Assembly: GCA_934434905.1 (NCBI GenBank)
Contig: CAKSAI010000193.1
Location: 1-6,375 of the forward strand
Source: an uncultured Lachnospiraceae bacterium
GTDB lineage: Bacteria > Bacillota > Clostridia > Lachnospirales > Lachnospiraceae
Length of the DNA: 6,375 nucleotides
Direction: 5' to 3'
Shown here in pieces: positions 1 through 6,375 of this stretch. The notes beneath the pieces are model-generated. The model was not told the origin of the DNA. It saw only the letters and a list, made by a program, of their open reading frames with translations, and did no database searches. How positions within the stretch are numbered: position 1 is the stretch's first letter; each line of letters begins with the position of its first letter. The position numbers were made by a program, and so were the translations under genes.

Positions 1-937
1 CAACTACGCTTGTTGTATTCTTACCATTCACAACGTGTATATTGAAATCATACCAGGCACCTTCGGTCAGAAGCACATCATAGCCCTTTGTATCACCCCA
101 TTTCGTTCCGTCATACTGACGTACATATAATCGGTAGGCTTCTTTTACGTAGCGGTAATCCAGTACCAGATAGCTTCCGTTATCCTTATCGTAATTAAAT
201 ATCACACCTTTGATGGAATTACCTTGATCAGGCACCACCTTAAAGGAGGTATGAAGCATATAGGAAGACTGATTTGCAAGATTTATATTCTTGTCAAGAA
301 CCATGCTATGCTGTGTAATAACCTGCGCGCCGCCTTTTGTTCTGCCAAAGAACATACCGCTCAATGTCTCATAACGCTTTGTATCCAGACGTGTATAAGC
401 TAAATCCTCCTGCTTGAAGGCTCCAAATCTCATATCACCGATTGCTGTCTGTATCCCGTATTCCGAACCGCTCATTACCCAGGCATCTTTCTTGCAATAT
501 GTCGACTGCCACTCTGTATCGGTTGATTTCTTGTACTCGACCAGCACCTCTGTTGCGCCTTTTTCATTTTCAATCGGCGTAATACGGAAATCGTAGGTTG
601 TATCTGCCTCTGCATTCATTACAAATGCAACATCACCCCAACCATCGCCCTTTCTCTGACGAATATAAATTCTCCAATCCTCATCCCATTCTTTTCCGTT
701 TGATTCTCCATGTCTGTAATCCAGGATCAGGTAACTCTGGTCTTTTGGATTGTAATTCAGTAAAATACCCTTTATTTTATCTTCCGGTTTATCCGGCCGT
801 TCCGGGAGGGCAAGGGATGTAGTAATGGTTTTTAAGCTTCGTACACTGTATTTATTCACCAACGAACCAAAAGTTGCCGTTGTACCTGCTGTTCTTGCAT
901 AGAATTCATTGTCATTCAACTTCTGCAGCAGACCGCT
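1..937 (-). repeat. Tandem homologous protein modules inside the large anchored protein
   Basis: Two consecutive modules align by eye. Module A covers residues about 466-650 (nt 937-383) and module B residues 658-777, cut by the window edge (nt 361-1). Both begin with SG plus hydrophobics (SGLLQ, SGMFF). Both contain KG-hydrophobic-NY (K521 and K708), then SYL-LDYR, then R-Y-RQ, then WGD, then a YDF-I strand. Module A has a short insert of about six residues after LDYR. The period is about 187-192 residues. The pattern of short alternating hydrophobic strands suggests beta-sandwich, possibly concanavalin A-like, carbohydrate-binding modules. The fold name is inference. Confidence 0.7.
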
Positions 938-2332
938 GTACACCGTAACGTCAGAGCCTTTATAGGGATTTGGAGCTGCCGGAGCATCCATTGTTACCTT
1001 TACGTCGCGAACTGCAAATCCCTTCACAGCGGTACGAACCCCTATGTAATCTCCGTTGATTGGTTCAATATCATAAACATCATACAAGTGCTGATATTTT
1101 CCGTTTTCATCCTTAATATAAATCTCGATCCAACCATCATTCTTCGCAACCTTCACAGTGCAAACCTTTGATTCCGTAAATTCCGGAAGGGCATCCAGAA
1201 TATTGCCTCCTGCAATCTGCTTGTAAGTTACTTTTCCTTCTTCATCGATGCGGATGGAGGCAACGACCAACTGCGGATTCGTCTCGGAATTACTGATGTA
1301 CACTCCATACTGGTTCTTTATTTCCCATCCCGGCTTCTCCGTCTCGCCCACCTCTTCTACTCCAAGCAGCAGCCCACTGAAGCGGGATACTGAGAAGAAA
1401 TCGTGTGTCTGCGTAAGATCAAAGGTAGCCTCTACCGTACCTGCACCACTCTCCATTTTTGCACCGATGTAATATGCCAAAGCTCTTACGTCATCCGCTA
1501 TCATGCCACTTTCTCCATCCTCCACGAATCTTCCCATAGAAGGCACCCAACTCTCCGGTGCTGCAAAAGCCAGACCGTTTTTGTCAATCGGATTGAAAAA
1601 CTCCGGCAGCATGGTAGCAGCATTGCCGCCATCATACCAGATGTAACGTGTCGCCGCACCGGAAGGCGTATTGGAATCATCCCACTCCAACATCATTCCC
1701 ATAATCGCCTCTTTATCAATGCCATATGTTTTATATGGGATGAACATTTCCACCGTCCAGGATTTGTCAACGGTTCCGCCGTCCGACTTGTTCAGTTCTC
1801 CGTCTACAACCACCTGGTAGTCTATACTTTCATTGGTGTAAACCCAGTTAGACCCTGAGCCTTTTGCGATTGCCATACGACCGTCTGCCGCAATGCAGAA
1901 TTTCACATCATCCTTCTGCGGCGTGATCTGTCCGTCATTATTCACGTCAAGATATAAAAACACTGCATCGGAAAGCCTATATATCTGTGAATTATCAATG
2001 GCGTTTGATGCGTAACAGATGGTTGGGTCTGTAACAACAAAGGAAGCCGTAATACCTCTTTCTCCGTAATAATAACGGAAGGTAACTTCATCTGTTTCCG
2101 TTGCCGAATTACCAAAGGCGATACATGGAGCATCTTTCCAGATTTCTTCATCCAGCACTCCGTCTACATCATAATCCGGCTTGATATATTCTCCCTTGTT
2201 GAAGGTATCGCCGCTGGCAAGCTTTGTCAGCAACTCAACGCCACCTTTCTTAAAAAAGATTATGACTACTATACCCACAATAAGCAGTAACACCAAAGCA
2301 ACTGTTAAAACAATGATCTTCTTTTTCTTCAT
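1..2332 (-). CDS. Large membrane-anchored multi-domain carbohydrate-binding protein (3' end outside window)
   Basis: The frame is open for 777 codons from ATG at 2332 and leaves the window without a stop. Residues 2-5 are four lysines, followed by a hydrophobic segment (about 6-27) and then KK. There is no lipobox or clear signal-peptidase site, so a membrane anchor with the bulk outside is inferred. Residues about 49-257 resemble a CBM9/DOMON-like sugar-binding domain: an opening DVDGVLDEEIW (55-65), an acidic DVNNDG strand-loop (129-134), and SWTVEMFIPY late in the domain. From about 262 onward the protein looks like beta-sandwich (concanavalin A-like) modules, at least two of which are clearly homologous (466-650 and 658-777). 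No glycosidase active-site motif was recognised in the visible part, but a catalytic domain could follow. It starts 17 bp after the permease stop with AAAGGAG 5 nt before ATG, so it belongs to the transporter operon. A surface glycan-binding protein or the N-terminal half of a modular hydrolase are both possible. Confidence 0.85.
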   Translation of the reverse strand, partial: MKKKKIIVLTVALVLLLIVGIVVIIFFKKGGVELLTKLASGDTFNKGEYIKPDYDVDGVLDEEIWKDAPCIAFGNSATETDEVTFRYYYGERGITASFVVTDPTICYASNAIDNSQIYRLSDAVFLYLDVNNDGQITPQKDDVKFCIAADGRMAIAKGSGSNWVYTNESIDYQVVVDGELNKSDGGTVDKSWTVEMFIPYKTYGIDKEAIMGMMLEWDDSNTPSGAATRYIWYDGGNAATMLPEFFNPIDKNGLAFAAPESWVPSMGRFVEDGESGMIADDVRALAYYIGAKMESGAGTVEATFDLTQTHDFFSVSRFSGLLLGVEEVGETEKPGWEIKNQYGVYISNSETNPQLVVASIRIDEEGKVTYKQIAGGNILDALPEFTESKVCTVKVAKNDGWIEIYIKDENGKYQHLYDVYDIEPINGDYIGVRTAVKGFAVRDVKVTMDAPAAPNPYKGSDVTVYSGLLQKLNDNEFYARTAGTTATFGSLVNKYSVRSLKTITTSLALPERPDKPEDKIKGILLNYNPKDQSYLILDYRHGESNGKEWDEDWRIYIRQRKGDGWGDVAFVMNAEADTTYDFRITPIENEKGATEVLVEYKKSTDTEWQSTYCKKDAWVMSGSEYGIQTAIGDMRFGAFKQEDLAYTRLDTKRYETLSGMFFGRTKGGAQVITQHSMVLDKNINLANQSSYMLHTSFKVVPDQGNSIKGVIFNYDKDNGSYLVLDYRYVKEAYRLYVRQYDGTKWGDTKGYDVLLTEGAWYDFNIHVVNGKNTTSVV

Positions 2333-2337
2333 ATTAT

Positions 2338-2344
2338 CTCCTTT
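2338..2344 (-). promoter_or_regulatory. Ribosome binding site of the large anchored protein
   Basis: AAAGGAG lies 5 nt upstream of ATG at 2332, within the 17-bp gap after the second permease stop codon. It supports this start, and the Lys-rich hydrophobic N-terminus is consistent with it. Confidence 0.7.
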
Positions 2345-2349
2345 CCCCG

Positions 2350-3240
2350 CTATCCTTTTACCGCCGCTGCCGCCATGGAATTCACAAACAAGTGCTGGCA
2401 TGACAGATATAAGATTAAGATAGGTAAACTGGAAAGCGTCGCTGCTGCCATGATGATCGGCTGGTCGGATGCACGCCCTGACTGAACTGCTTTCGTCAAC
2501 GACATTAACATTACCTGCAAGGTCTTATCCTGCACCCTTGTCAAATACATCTCCGGTGCAAGCAGATCGTTCCAGATTCCAAGGAACGTAAATACCGACT
2601 GTACCACGATTGCCGGCATACTGAGCGGGAACGCGATATGGAATATCTTTCCAAAGTGACCAAGTCCATCCATCGTTGCTGCCTCAAAAATCTCATTTGG
2701 CAAACTCTTCATATAGCGTTCCAGATAGAACACAACCCCCATCGTCCCAAAAAAGTGTGGGATTACAAGAGGCCAGAACGTACCAACAAGTCCTAACTTT
2801 GAGAACATGGTATATTGCGGCATCAAGGTTACGATAAACGGAGGGCCTATCAGACAGCAAATCAGCGCTGCGTCTCTCCCCTTGAAGTTTACCTTGGAAA
2901 ATCCGTAGGCAACGATCACATCCACAAACAGTCCCACAAAAAGGTACGAGGCTTCTACGATCAATGTATTTAAAAGGCCTCTGCTAAAGGAAAACTGGTT
3001 CGGATTAAAAGAAAACAGCTCTTTGTATCCCCATAAGCTAAATTCCTTTGGAAAAAGATAAAACACATCTGCAAATTCCCTCATTTCCACTCTGGAACGG
3101 AAACTCGCGAAAAGCATATATAAGAACGGGAACAGCAAAACAACTGCAACCACACTTAAAACCGCATATAGCAGTGTGTGTGAAACAAAGCGTTTGGCTT
3201 TAGCCGCTTTATTATTATTTTTTATTGTTATTTTCGCCAT
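2350..3240 (-). CDS. Sugar ABC transporter permease, MalG/CUT1 type
   Basis: This 296-residue integral membrane protein is one of two subunits forming the membrane channel of a binding-protein-dependent sugar importer. Hydrophobic segments lie near residues 23-46, 89-113, 124-146, 152-173, 208-226 and 260-281, giving the usual six helices. The cytoplasmic EAA loop that docks the ATPase is clear: EAATMDG at 186-192, with P205 at the conserved downstream spacing. The length and the small, C-terminal-facing position of the loop match the MalG-like branch of the carbohydrate uptake type 1 family. The N-terminal 20 residues are Lys/Asn-rich and presumably cytoplasmic. The gene starts 12 bp after the first permease, with AGGAGG overlapping that gene's stop, so the two are probably translationally coupled. 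The substrate cannot be read from a permease sequence. An oligosaccharide is inferred from the neighbours. Confidence 0.95.
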   Translation of the reverse strand: MAKITIKNNNKAAKAKRFVSHTLLYAVLSVVAVVLLFPFLYMLFASFRSRVEMREFADVFYLFPKEFSLWGYKELFSFNPNQFSFSRGLLNTLIVEASYLFVGLFVDVIVAYGFSKVNFKGRDAALICCLIGPPFIVTLMPQYTMFSKLGLVGTFWPLVIPHFFGTMGVVFYLERYMKSLPNEIFEAATMDGLGHFGKIFHIAFPLSMPAIVVQSVFTFLGIWNDLLAPEMYLTRVQDKTLQVMLMSLTKAVQSGRASDQPIIMAAATLSSLPILILYLSCQHLFVNSMAAAAVKG

Positions 3241-3248
3241 CTTCCCAA

Positions 3249-3254
3249 CCTCCT
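3249..3254 (-). promoter_or_regulatory. Shine-Dalgarno overlapping the upstream stop codon
   Basis: A consensus AGGAGG ends 8 nt before the ATG of the second permease. Its first two bases are the last two of the first permease's TAG stop (3253-3255). This arrangement favours coupled translation and equal amounts of the two channel subunits. Confidence 0.8.
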
Positions 3255-4125
3255 AATTATCCCGAATCATCTTCTTGTATTGCGGAATCGAGAATACTAT
3301 GACGAACATCATCAATACGAAGGAAGCTGCCCCCACCAGCGGATAATTACCGCCCGTAAACTGATTGTAAATCCAAAACACAGCCGTATTGGATGCTGAG
3401 CTCGATACCATAGTGTAGTTATCCGCGAACGCATTCAGGCCGCCCGTAATACCGGTAAGTACCAGATACATAGTGATTGGTGCCAGTAACGGAAGCGTAA
3501 TCTTAAACATCTTTATGAGTGGAGACGCCCCATCAAGCGCTGCCTGCTCATAAATATCTTCACTTATATTCTGCATGCCAGCCAGATACATCAGCATCGT
3601 TCCGCCGACACCTCCCCATACGCCTTTGATGATCAGGGAGTTCTTCACGATATCAGGGTCGATCAGCCAGGCAAAGTCCGTGCCAAACAAAGCGTTGAAA
3701 ACACCGTCCGTATTAAAAAACCATTTCCACACAAGAGCAATTGCCACTGCACTGGATACTGCCGGCAGATAGTAAATGACACGGAAAACTGTTCTGCCCC
3801 GCAGGAACTTATAATTCAACGCATACGCCAACAGAAACCCTATAATCAACCGGATCGGAATACCCAGCATCAGATATACGGTATTCCACATAGCACGCCA
3901 GAAATCTCTACTTGTAAATACTTCTATGTAGTTATCCAGCGTAGCCTTCGTAATCTTATCTCTAGCCGCAAGCATATTGTAATCCGTAAAGCTTATTACC
4001 AGACAAAATACAGTTGGAAATACCGTAAAAATCAAAACCTTTAAAATCATCGGCGAGATCAGGAACCATCCCCAGCAATTTTCTCTGCGCTGCATTTTGG
4101 TCATTTTTTCGCTTTTTTTTGCCAT
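3253..4125 (-). CDS. Sugar ABC transporter permease, MalF/UgpA-like (CUT1 type)
   Basis: This is the partner channel subunit, 290 residues from the chosen start. Six hydrophobic segments are visible near 21-46, 79-103, 112-137, 163-185, 215-236 and 262-284. The EAA loop reads EQAALDG at 193-199 followed by TLP at 210-212, the expected ATPase-contact motif of binding-protein-dependent permeases. Its length is typical of the short UgpA/LacF-like relatives of MalF, which lack the large periplasmic loop of E. coli MalF. The ATG at 4125 was chosen because AGGAG sits 10 nt upstream in the gap after the binding-protein gene and the product begins with a basic MAKKSEK tail. The reading frame is open further back to 4245, but that would add 40 low-complexity residues and overlap the binding-protein gene by 98 bp. 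It lies 22 bp downstream of the binding-protein gene, the classic order for this transporter type. Confidence 0.95.
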   Translation of the reverse strand: MAKKSEKMTKMQRRENCWGWFLISPMILKVLIFTVFPTVFCLVISFTDYNMLAARDKITKATLDNYIEVFTSRDFWRAMWNTVYLMLGIPIRLIIGFLLAYALNYKFLRGRTVFRVIYYLPAVSSAVAIALVWKWFFNTDGVFNALFGTDFAWLIDPDIVKNSLIIKGVWGGVGGTMLMYLAGMQNISEDIYEQAALDGASPLIKMFKITLPLLAPITMYLVLTGITGGLNAFADNYTMVSSSASNTAVFWIYNQFTGGNYPLVGAASFVLMMFVIVFSIPQYKKMIRDN

Positions 4126-4135
4126 TTTCGATCTT

Positions 4136-4140
4136 CTCCT
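4136..4140 (-). promoter_or_regulatory. Ribosome binding site deciding the start of the first permease
   Basis: AGGAG lies 10 nt before ATG at 4125 and just after the binding-protein stop codon at 4148-4150. It favours 4125 over the upstream in-frame ATG at 4245, which lies within the binding-protein coding sequence. Confidence 0.7.
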
Positions 4141-4147
4141 ACTTCTT

Positions 4148-5743
4148 CTATTCCGTATACAGCTTGTACTTTCCGTTTTGCTTATCGAGCACTGTCTGGA
4201 TATTACCGGACAACCACTCCAATAATTCTTTTCCAGAAAGAACACCGTCTGTCGATGAATCGTAGGATTTCGGGCTTGTCGTCATTGTCCCCTTTGTCCA
4301 GTCAAAAATAATATAGTTTGGTTTATAAGCCGCTACCTTTCCATCCTTCATAAGTACGTGGTACAATTTGTACTCATCCTCAGCGTTTGTCAAAAGAGAT
4401 GTTTCCCATGCGTTTCCTGAATTGTAGGTATATGCCGTTTTTCTTCTTCTACTGTTTTCAAGCTGTTCCTTGTAAACAATTCTGTTCTGCGGTCTGTTCA
4501 GTCCTTCCGGATCCTTCAATTCTGCTTCCATATAAGTGTCAAATTCATCTACACGGTTTGGAACAGCCATACCGTTTTCGTAGTTGTACTGCTGTGCTTC
4601 TTTATTTGTGCTAAGGAATTCGATCAGCTTATATGCTCCTTCCTTTACGTTGCTTCCCTTATACATAGCCAGGCAAACAGAACCCAGCACTGTCACATTT
4701 TTACTTCCTTCTCTTGCAGGAGCATTTACATCGGCCAGGTCATAAGATGTACTGGGAACCGGTGTTGGCAGAATATCCCAGTCAAAGCTTGCCTCCCATA
4801 GACCGTTGGTATCCCAGGTACCGCACCAAGTTGTGGCCGCCTGTTCGTCTACGAAAAGATCCCGCCCTGTTTTTTCCGCCTGCTTCTCTACGTTTGCGAA
4901 ATTATACTTGATTGCAAGATCTGCTGCAAATTGTACTGACATTGCAAAATCATCATTGTTAATGTTGATCTTTGTCTTCTGTTCTGCCGTATCCCAGATC
5001 GTGAAACTTTTTCCGGTAGAAAGATATGCCAGATCAATCTCATAGGTACCGCCGGCATATACCGCCTGGCCGGTCATCTTCCGGCCTGCTTCTGCCAGAT
5101 CATTCGCGAAGCGGATATATTGCGCCCATGTCATGCAAACCTGGTCATTCAGCTTTTTGCTTGCCGCATCATATCCAATCGTAAGGCTTCTGTCCACTGT
5201 GATCCCGGCTTCTTTCGCCATCTCCTTGTTATACACAAGGGCTGTAGGCCCTAAGTCTTTCGGCAGTCCATAAAGAGCTCCATTTGGATCTCCTATTGTC
5301 TTTGTCTCCTCATTAAAGCTATAAGCTCCAATTGATTCTTCATAAAGATCGTCACGGGACAGCGTCTCAGAAGCTTCTATGTATGGATTCAGGTTTTCAA
5401 ATATGTCAGTGGAATACACCAAACGAATAAATTCCGTGTCTGCACAGTAAAATACATCCGGCATTTCGCGCGGATTTGCAATTGCGTTTGCAAGCACTGT
5501 CATGTAGTTATCGCCTCCAATCGGGTCATAGGATACATGATATTCTGGATATTCTTTCTCAAACATATCGATCATAGACTGGAAAATCCCCGTTTCATAA
5601 GTGTCACCCCAGCCCATCATAGTGATAACCGTCTGCCCTTTCTTCGGCCCATCATTATTACCGCAGCCGGTAAGACCGGTTACGGATATCATCATGGCTG
5701 CCGCAAGAAATAATGCTGCTACTTTTTTGAATCTTTTTTTCAT
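4148..5743 (-). CDS. Extracellular sugar-binding lipoprotein of an ABC importer (SBP family 1)
   Basis: The 531-residue protein captures the sugar outside the cell and delivers it to the two permeases encoded next. It has a basic N-terminus (MKKRFKK), a hydrophobic stretch (about 8-23) and a lipobox LTGC with the lipidated cysteine at C27, so it should be anchored to the outer face of the membrane. The mature part shows features of family 1 solute-binding proteins: an early beta strand TVITMMGWGD (38-47), YGLPKDLGPTALVYNKEMAK at 158-177 (the conserved hinge-region sequence), TWAQYIRFANDLAE (205-218), and a late helix with YNYENGMAVPNR (386-397). At 531 residues it is roughly 80-100 longer than many relatives. 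The extra length seems to lie in the C-terminal third, including a segment around 468-505. Tryptophans such as W308, W310 and W316 could stack on sugar rings. AGGAG lies 12 nt upstream of the start. Confidence 0.93.
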   Translation of the reverse strand: MKKRFKKVAALFLAAAMMISVTGLTGCGNNDGPKKGQTVITMMGWGDTYETGIFQSMIDMFEKEYPEYHVSYDPIGGDNYMTVLANAIANPREMPDVFYCADTEFIRLVYSTDIFENLNPYIEASETLSRDDLYEESIGAYSFNEETKTIGDPNGALYGLPKDLGPTALVYNKEMAKEAGITVDRSLTIGYDAASKKLNDQVCMTWAQYIRFANDLAEAGRKMTGQAVYAGGTYEIDLAYLSTGKSFTIWDTAEQKTKININNDDFAMSVQFAADLAIKYNFANVEKQAEKTGRDLFVDEQAATTWCGTWDTNGLWEASFDWDILPTPVPSTSYDLADVNAPAREGSKNVTVLGSVCLAMYKGSNVKEGAYKLIEFLSTNKEAQQYNYENGMAVPNRVDEFDTYMEAELKDPEGLNRPQNRIVYKEQLENSRRRKTAYTYNSGNAWETSLLTNAEDEYKLYHVLMKDGKVAAYKPNYIIFDWTKGTMTTSPKSYDSSTDGVLSGKELLEWLSGNIQTVLDKQNGKYKLYTE

Positions 5744-5797
5744 AGTTTTGTTTTTCTCCTCTCAATGGTTTATTTTTGATTTTGAATTTTAATTATT
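5744..5797 (-). promoter_or_regulatory. AT-rich gap with possible weak promoter for the transporter genes
   Basis: This 54-bp spacer separates GH43 from the binding-protein gene and is the longest intergenic stretch in the window. On the minus strand, TTGTAA (5814-5809, inside the GH43 end) is followed after 17 nt by TAAAAT (5791-5786), a 4/6 and 5/6 match to the vegetative -35 and -10 boxes. A start near 5779 would leave a leader of about 36 nt. In DNA this AT-rich, such matches arise by chance often. The AGAGGAG ribosome binding site is at 5756-5762. No hairpin-plus-T-run terminator is visible, so read-through from GH43 is expected. Confidence 0.3.
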
Positions 5798-6375
5798 TTA
5801 TCTTGTCATTACAATGGGTTTTATCATATTCCCATCAATTACCATTTCGTCAATACAAAGTTCTCTGTGATGCGGATAATCGTCACCTATTCTTCTCCTA
5901 TGGTAAGCAACGTATGTTTTCCCACCAAATTCGAATTTACTATTATGTCCGGGACCATCCGCTATCTCCGACGCTTTCAGTATAACCTTCTGATAAGTGA
6001 ACGGTCCAAGAAGAGAATCGGCGATGGCTGCTTTCACACAATAGGTGCCATTCGTCCAGCCGCCATCTGAATACATAAGGATGTATGTGGTATCCGTTTT
6101 CAATAAACAGGGAGCCTCATGATATCCTTCCGGAGTAATCTCCATGATCAGGTCTTTCCTGCCTTCCTGCAACGCTGCCATGCCATCCATATCCGCATTC
6201 ATTTTGCATACATTCAAATGCCCCCATCCCCCATAATACAGATAGACATCTTCATCTTCTTTATAAAAATGCGCATCAATCGGCTGCGCACCATTATAAA
6301 ACTTATTGATAAACGGCTTTCCATTCTCGTAAATATTTTGAAACGGGCCTTCCGGTTTATCGCTTACTCCTATAT
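5798..6375 (-). CDS. Glycoside hydrolase family 43 enzyme (5' part outside window)
   Basis: The visible 191 C-terminal residues belong to a five-bladed beta-propeller glycosidase of family 43, whose members mostly cleave beta-xylosides or alpha-L-arabinosides with inversion. Numbering from the first complete codon (6373), PIDAHF at 32-37 carries D33, the expected pKa-modulating aspartate. HEAPCLLK carries E86, the likely general acid. GPGHNS carries H143, matching the conserved His of the propeller centre. The catalytic-base aspartate should lie in the missing N-terminal part. YLYYGGWGH (44-52) and VAYHRRR are further family signatures. The frame is open to the window edge, so the TTG at 6217 is not the real start. 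The protein ends shortly after the RELCIDEM...IKPI strand pair, with no appended binding module, which suggests a compact single-domain enzyme. Whether it is secreted cannot be seen. It lies 54 bp upstream of the sugar-binding lipoprotein and probably acts on the imported sugar. The exact subfamily and substrate are not assigned. Confidence 0.9.
   Translation of the reverse strand, partial: IGVSDKPEGPFQNIYENGKPFINKFYNGAQPIDAHFYKEDEDVYLYYGGWGHLNVCKMNADMDGMAALQEGRKDLIMEITPEGYHEAPCLLKTDTTYILMYSDGGWTNGTYCVKAAIADSLLGPFTYQKVILKASEIADGPGHNSKFEFGGKTYVAYHRRRIGDDYPHHRELCIDEMVIDGNMIKPIVMTR

Noticed and set aside
1922..1948. DVNNDGQIT (residues 129-137) as an EF-hand or dockerin calcium loop
   Set aside because: Only one copy is present and it lacks the acidic residue at loop position 12. 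Acidic D/N-rich turns at this place are common in CBM9-like domains.
1942..2151. Minus-strand 69-codon frame
   Set aside because: It lies in another frame inside the CBM9-like region of the large gene, which has coherent domain sequence throughout.
414..2423. Several plus-strand open frames of 60-150 codons, the largest at 1403-1858
   Set aside because: They lie opposite the continuous large minus-strand gene, show no domain-like sequence and have no convincing ribosome binding sites. They are shadows.
4104..4120. A8 and A6 runs in the first permease start region as a phase-variation switch
   Set aside because: Lys-coding A-runs also occur at the starts of the neighbouring genes and are normal for an AT-rich genome with basic N-termini. 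Nothing else suggests phase variation.
4126..4245. A 40-residue N-terminal extension of the first permease starting at 4245
   Set aside because: It lies antisense to nothing but overlaps the binding-protein gene in another frame, is low-complexity Ser/Arg-rich, and has no ribosome binding site as good as the one before 4125.
3575..5045. Plus-strand frames opposite the permease and binding-protein genes (3575-3772, 4387-4614, 4714-4911, 4806-5045)
   Set aside because: All are antisense to well-supported family members and have no recognisable product.
5601..6070. Plus-strand frames at 5601-5792, 5776-5985 and 5867-6070
   Set aside because: They are antisense to the binding-protein signal peptide and to GH43, and have no coherent protein features.
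6217..6217. TTG at 6217 as the start of a 139-residue protein
   Set aside because: The frame continues upstream to the window edge with typical GH43 sequence, including PIDAHF, so this codon is an internal leucine.
1..6375. CRISPR arrays, tRNA/rRNA genes, insertion sequences, riboswitches, terminators
   Set aside because: No regularly spaced direct repeats, RNA-like folds, transposase sequence or hairpin-plus-T-run were seen, and there is almost no non-coding DNA to hold them.

Overview
The window is one strand-coherent block of a bacterial carbohydrate-utilisation locus. All five genes lie on the minus strand, so transcription runs from the right edge to the left edge. Low-to-middling G+C, strong AGGAG-type ribosome binding sites, a lipoprotein-type sugar-binding protein and a sugar ABC importer with no ATPase gene beside it all point to a Gram-positive Firmicute. 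A gut or rumen Clostridia member (Lachnospiraceae-like) is my best guess, from general resemblance only.

Layout in transcription order: (1) the 3' part of a glycoside hydrolase family 43 gene entering at the right edge and ending at 5798; (2) a 54-bp AT-rich gap with a possible weak promoter; (3) an extracellular sugar-binding lipoprotein, 5743-4148; (4) an inner-membrane permease, 4125-3253; (5) a second permease of the MalG type, 3240-2350; (6) a very large membrane-anchored protein starting at 2332 and running off the left edge after 777 codons. Gaps from gene 3 onward are only 22, 12 and 17 bp, and one Shine-Dalgarno overlaps the preceding stop codon, so genes 3-6 are almost certainly one operon. 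GH43 is probably part of it.

How they may work together (inference): the big anchored protein carries a CBM9/DOMON-like sugar-binding domain followed by repeated beta-sandwich-like modules and could hold polysaccharide, or act on it, at the cell surface. The lipoprotein and two permeases import released oligosaccharides, powered by a shared ATPase encoded elsewhere. GH43 trims them, possibly inside the cell. A beta-xyloside- or alpha-arabinoside-containing glycan is a reasonable guess for the substrate because of GH43, but nothing in the window proves it.

There is no tRNA, rRNA, CRISPR array, insertion sequence or recognisable terminator. No stretch longer than about 60 bp is non-coding. Most of the locus is a familiar type. 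The least explained part is the multi-module protein at the left.
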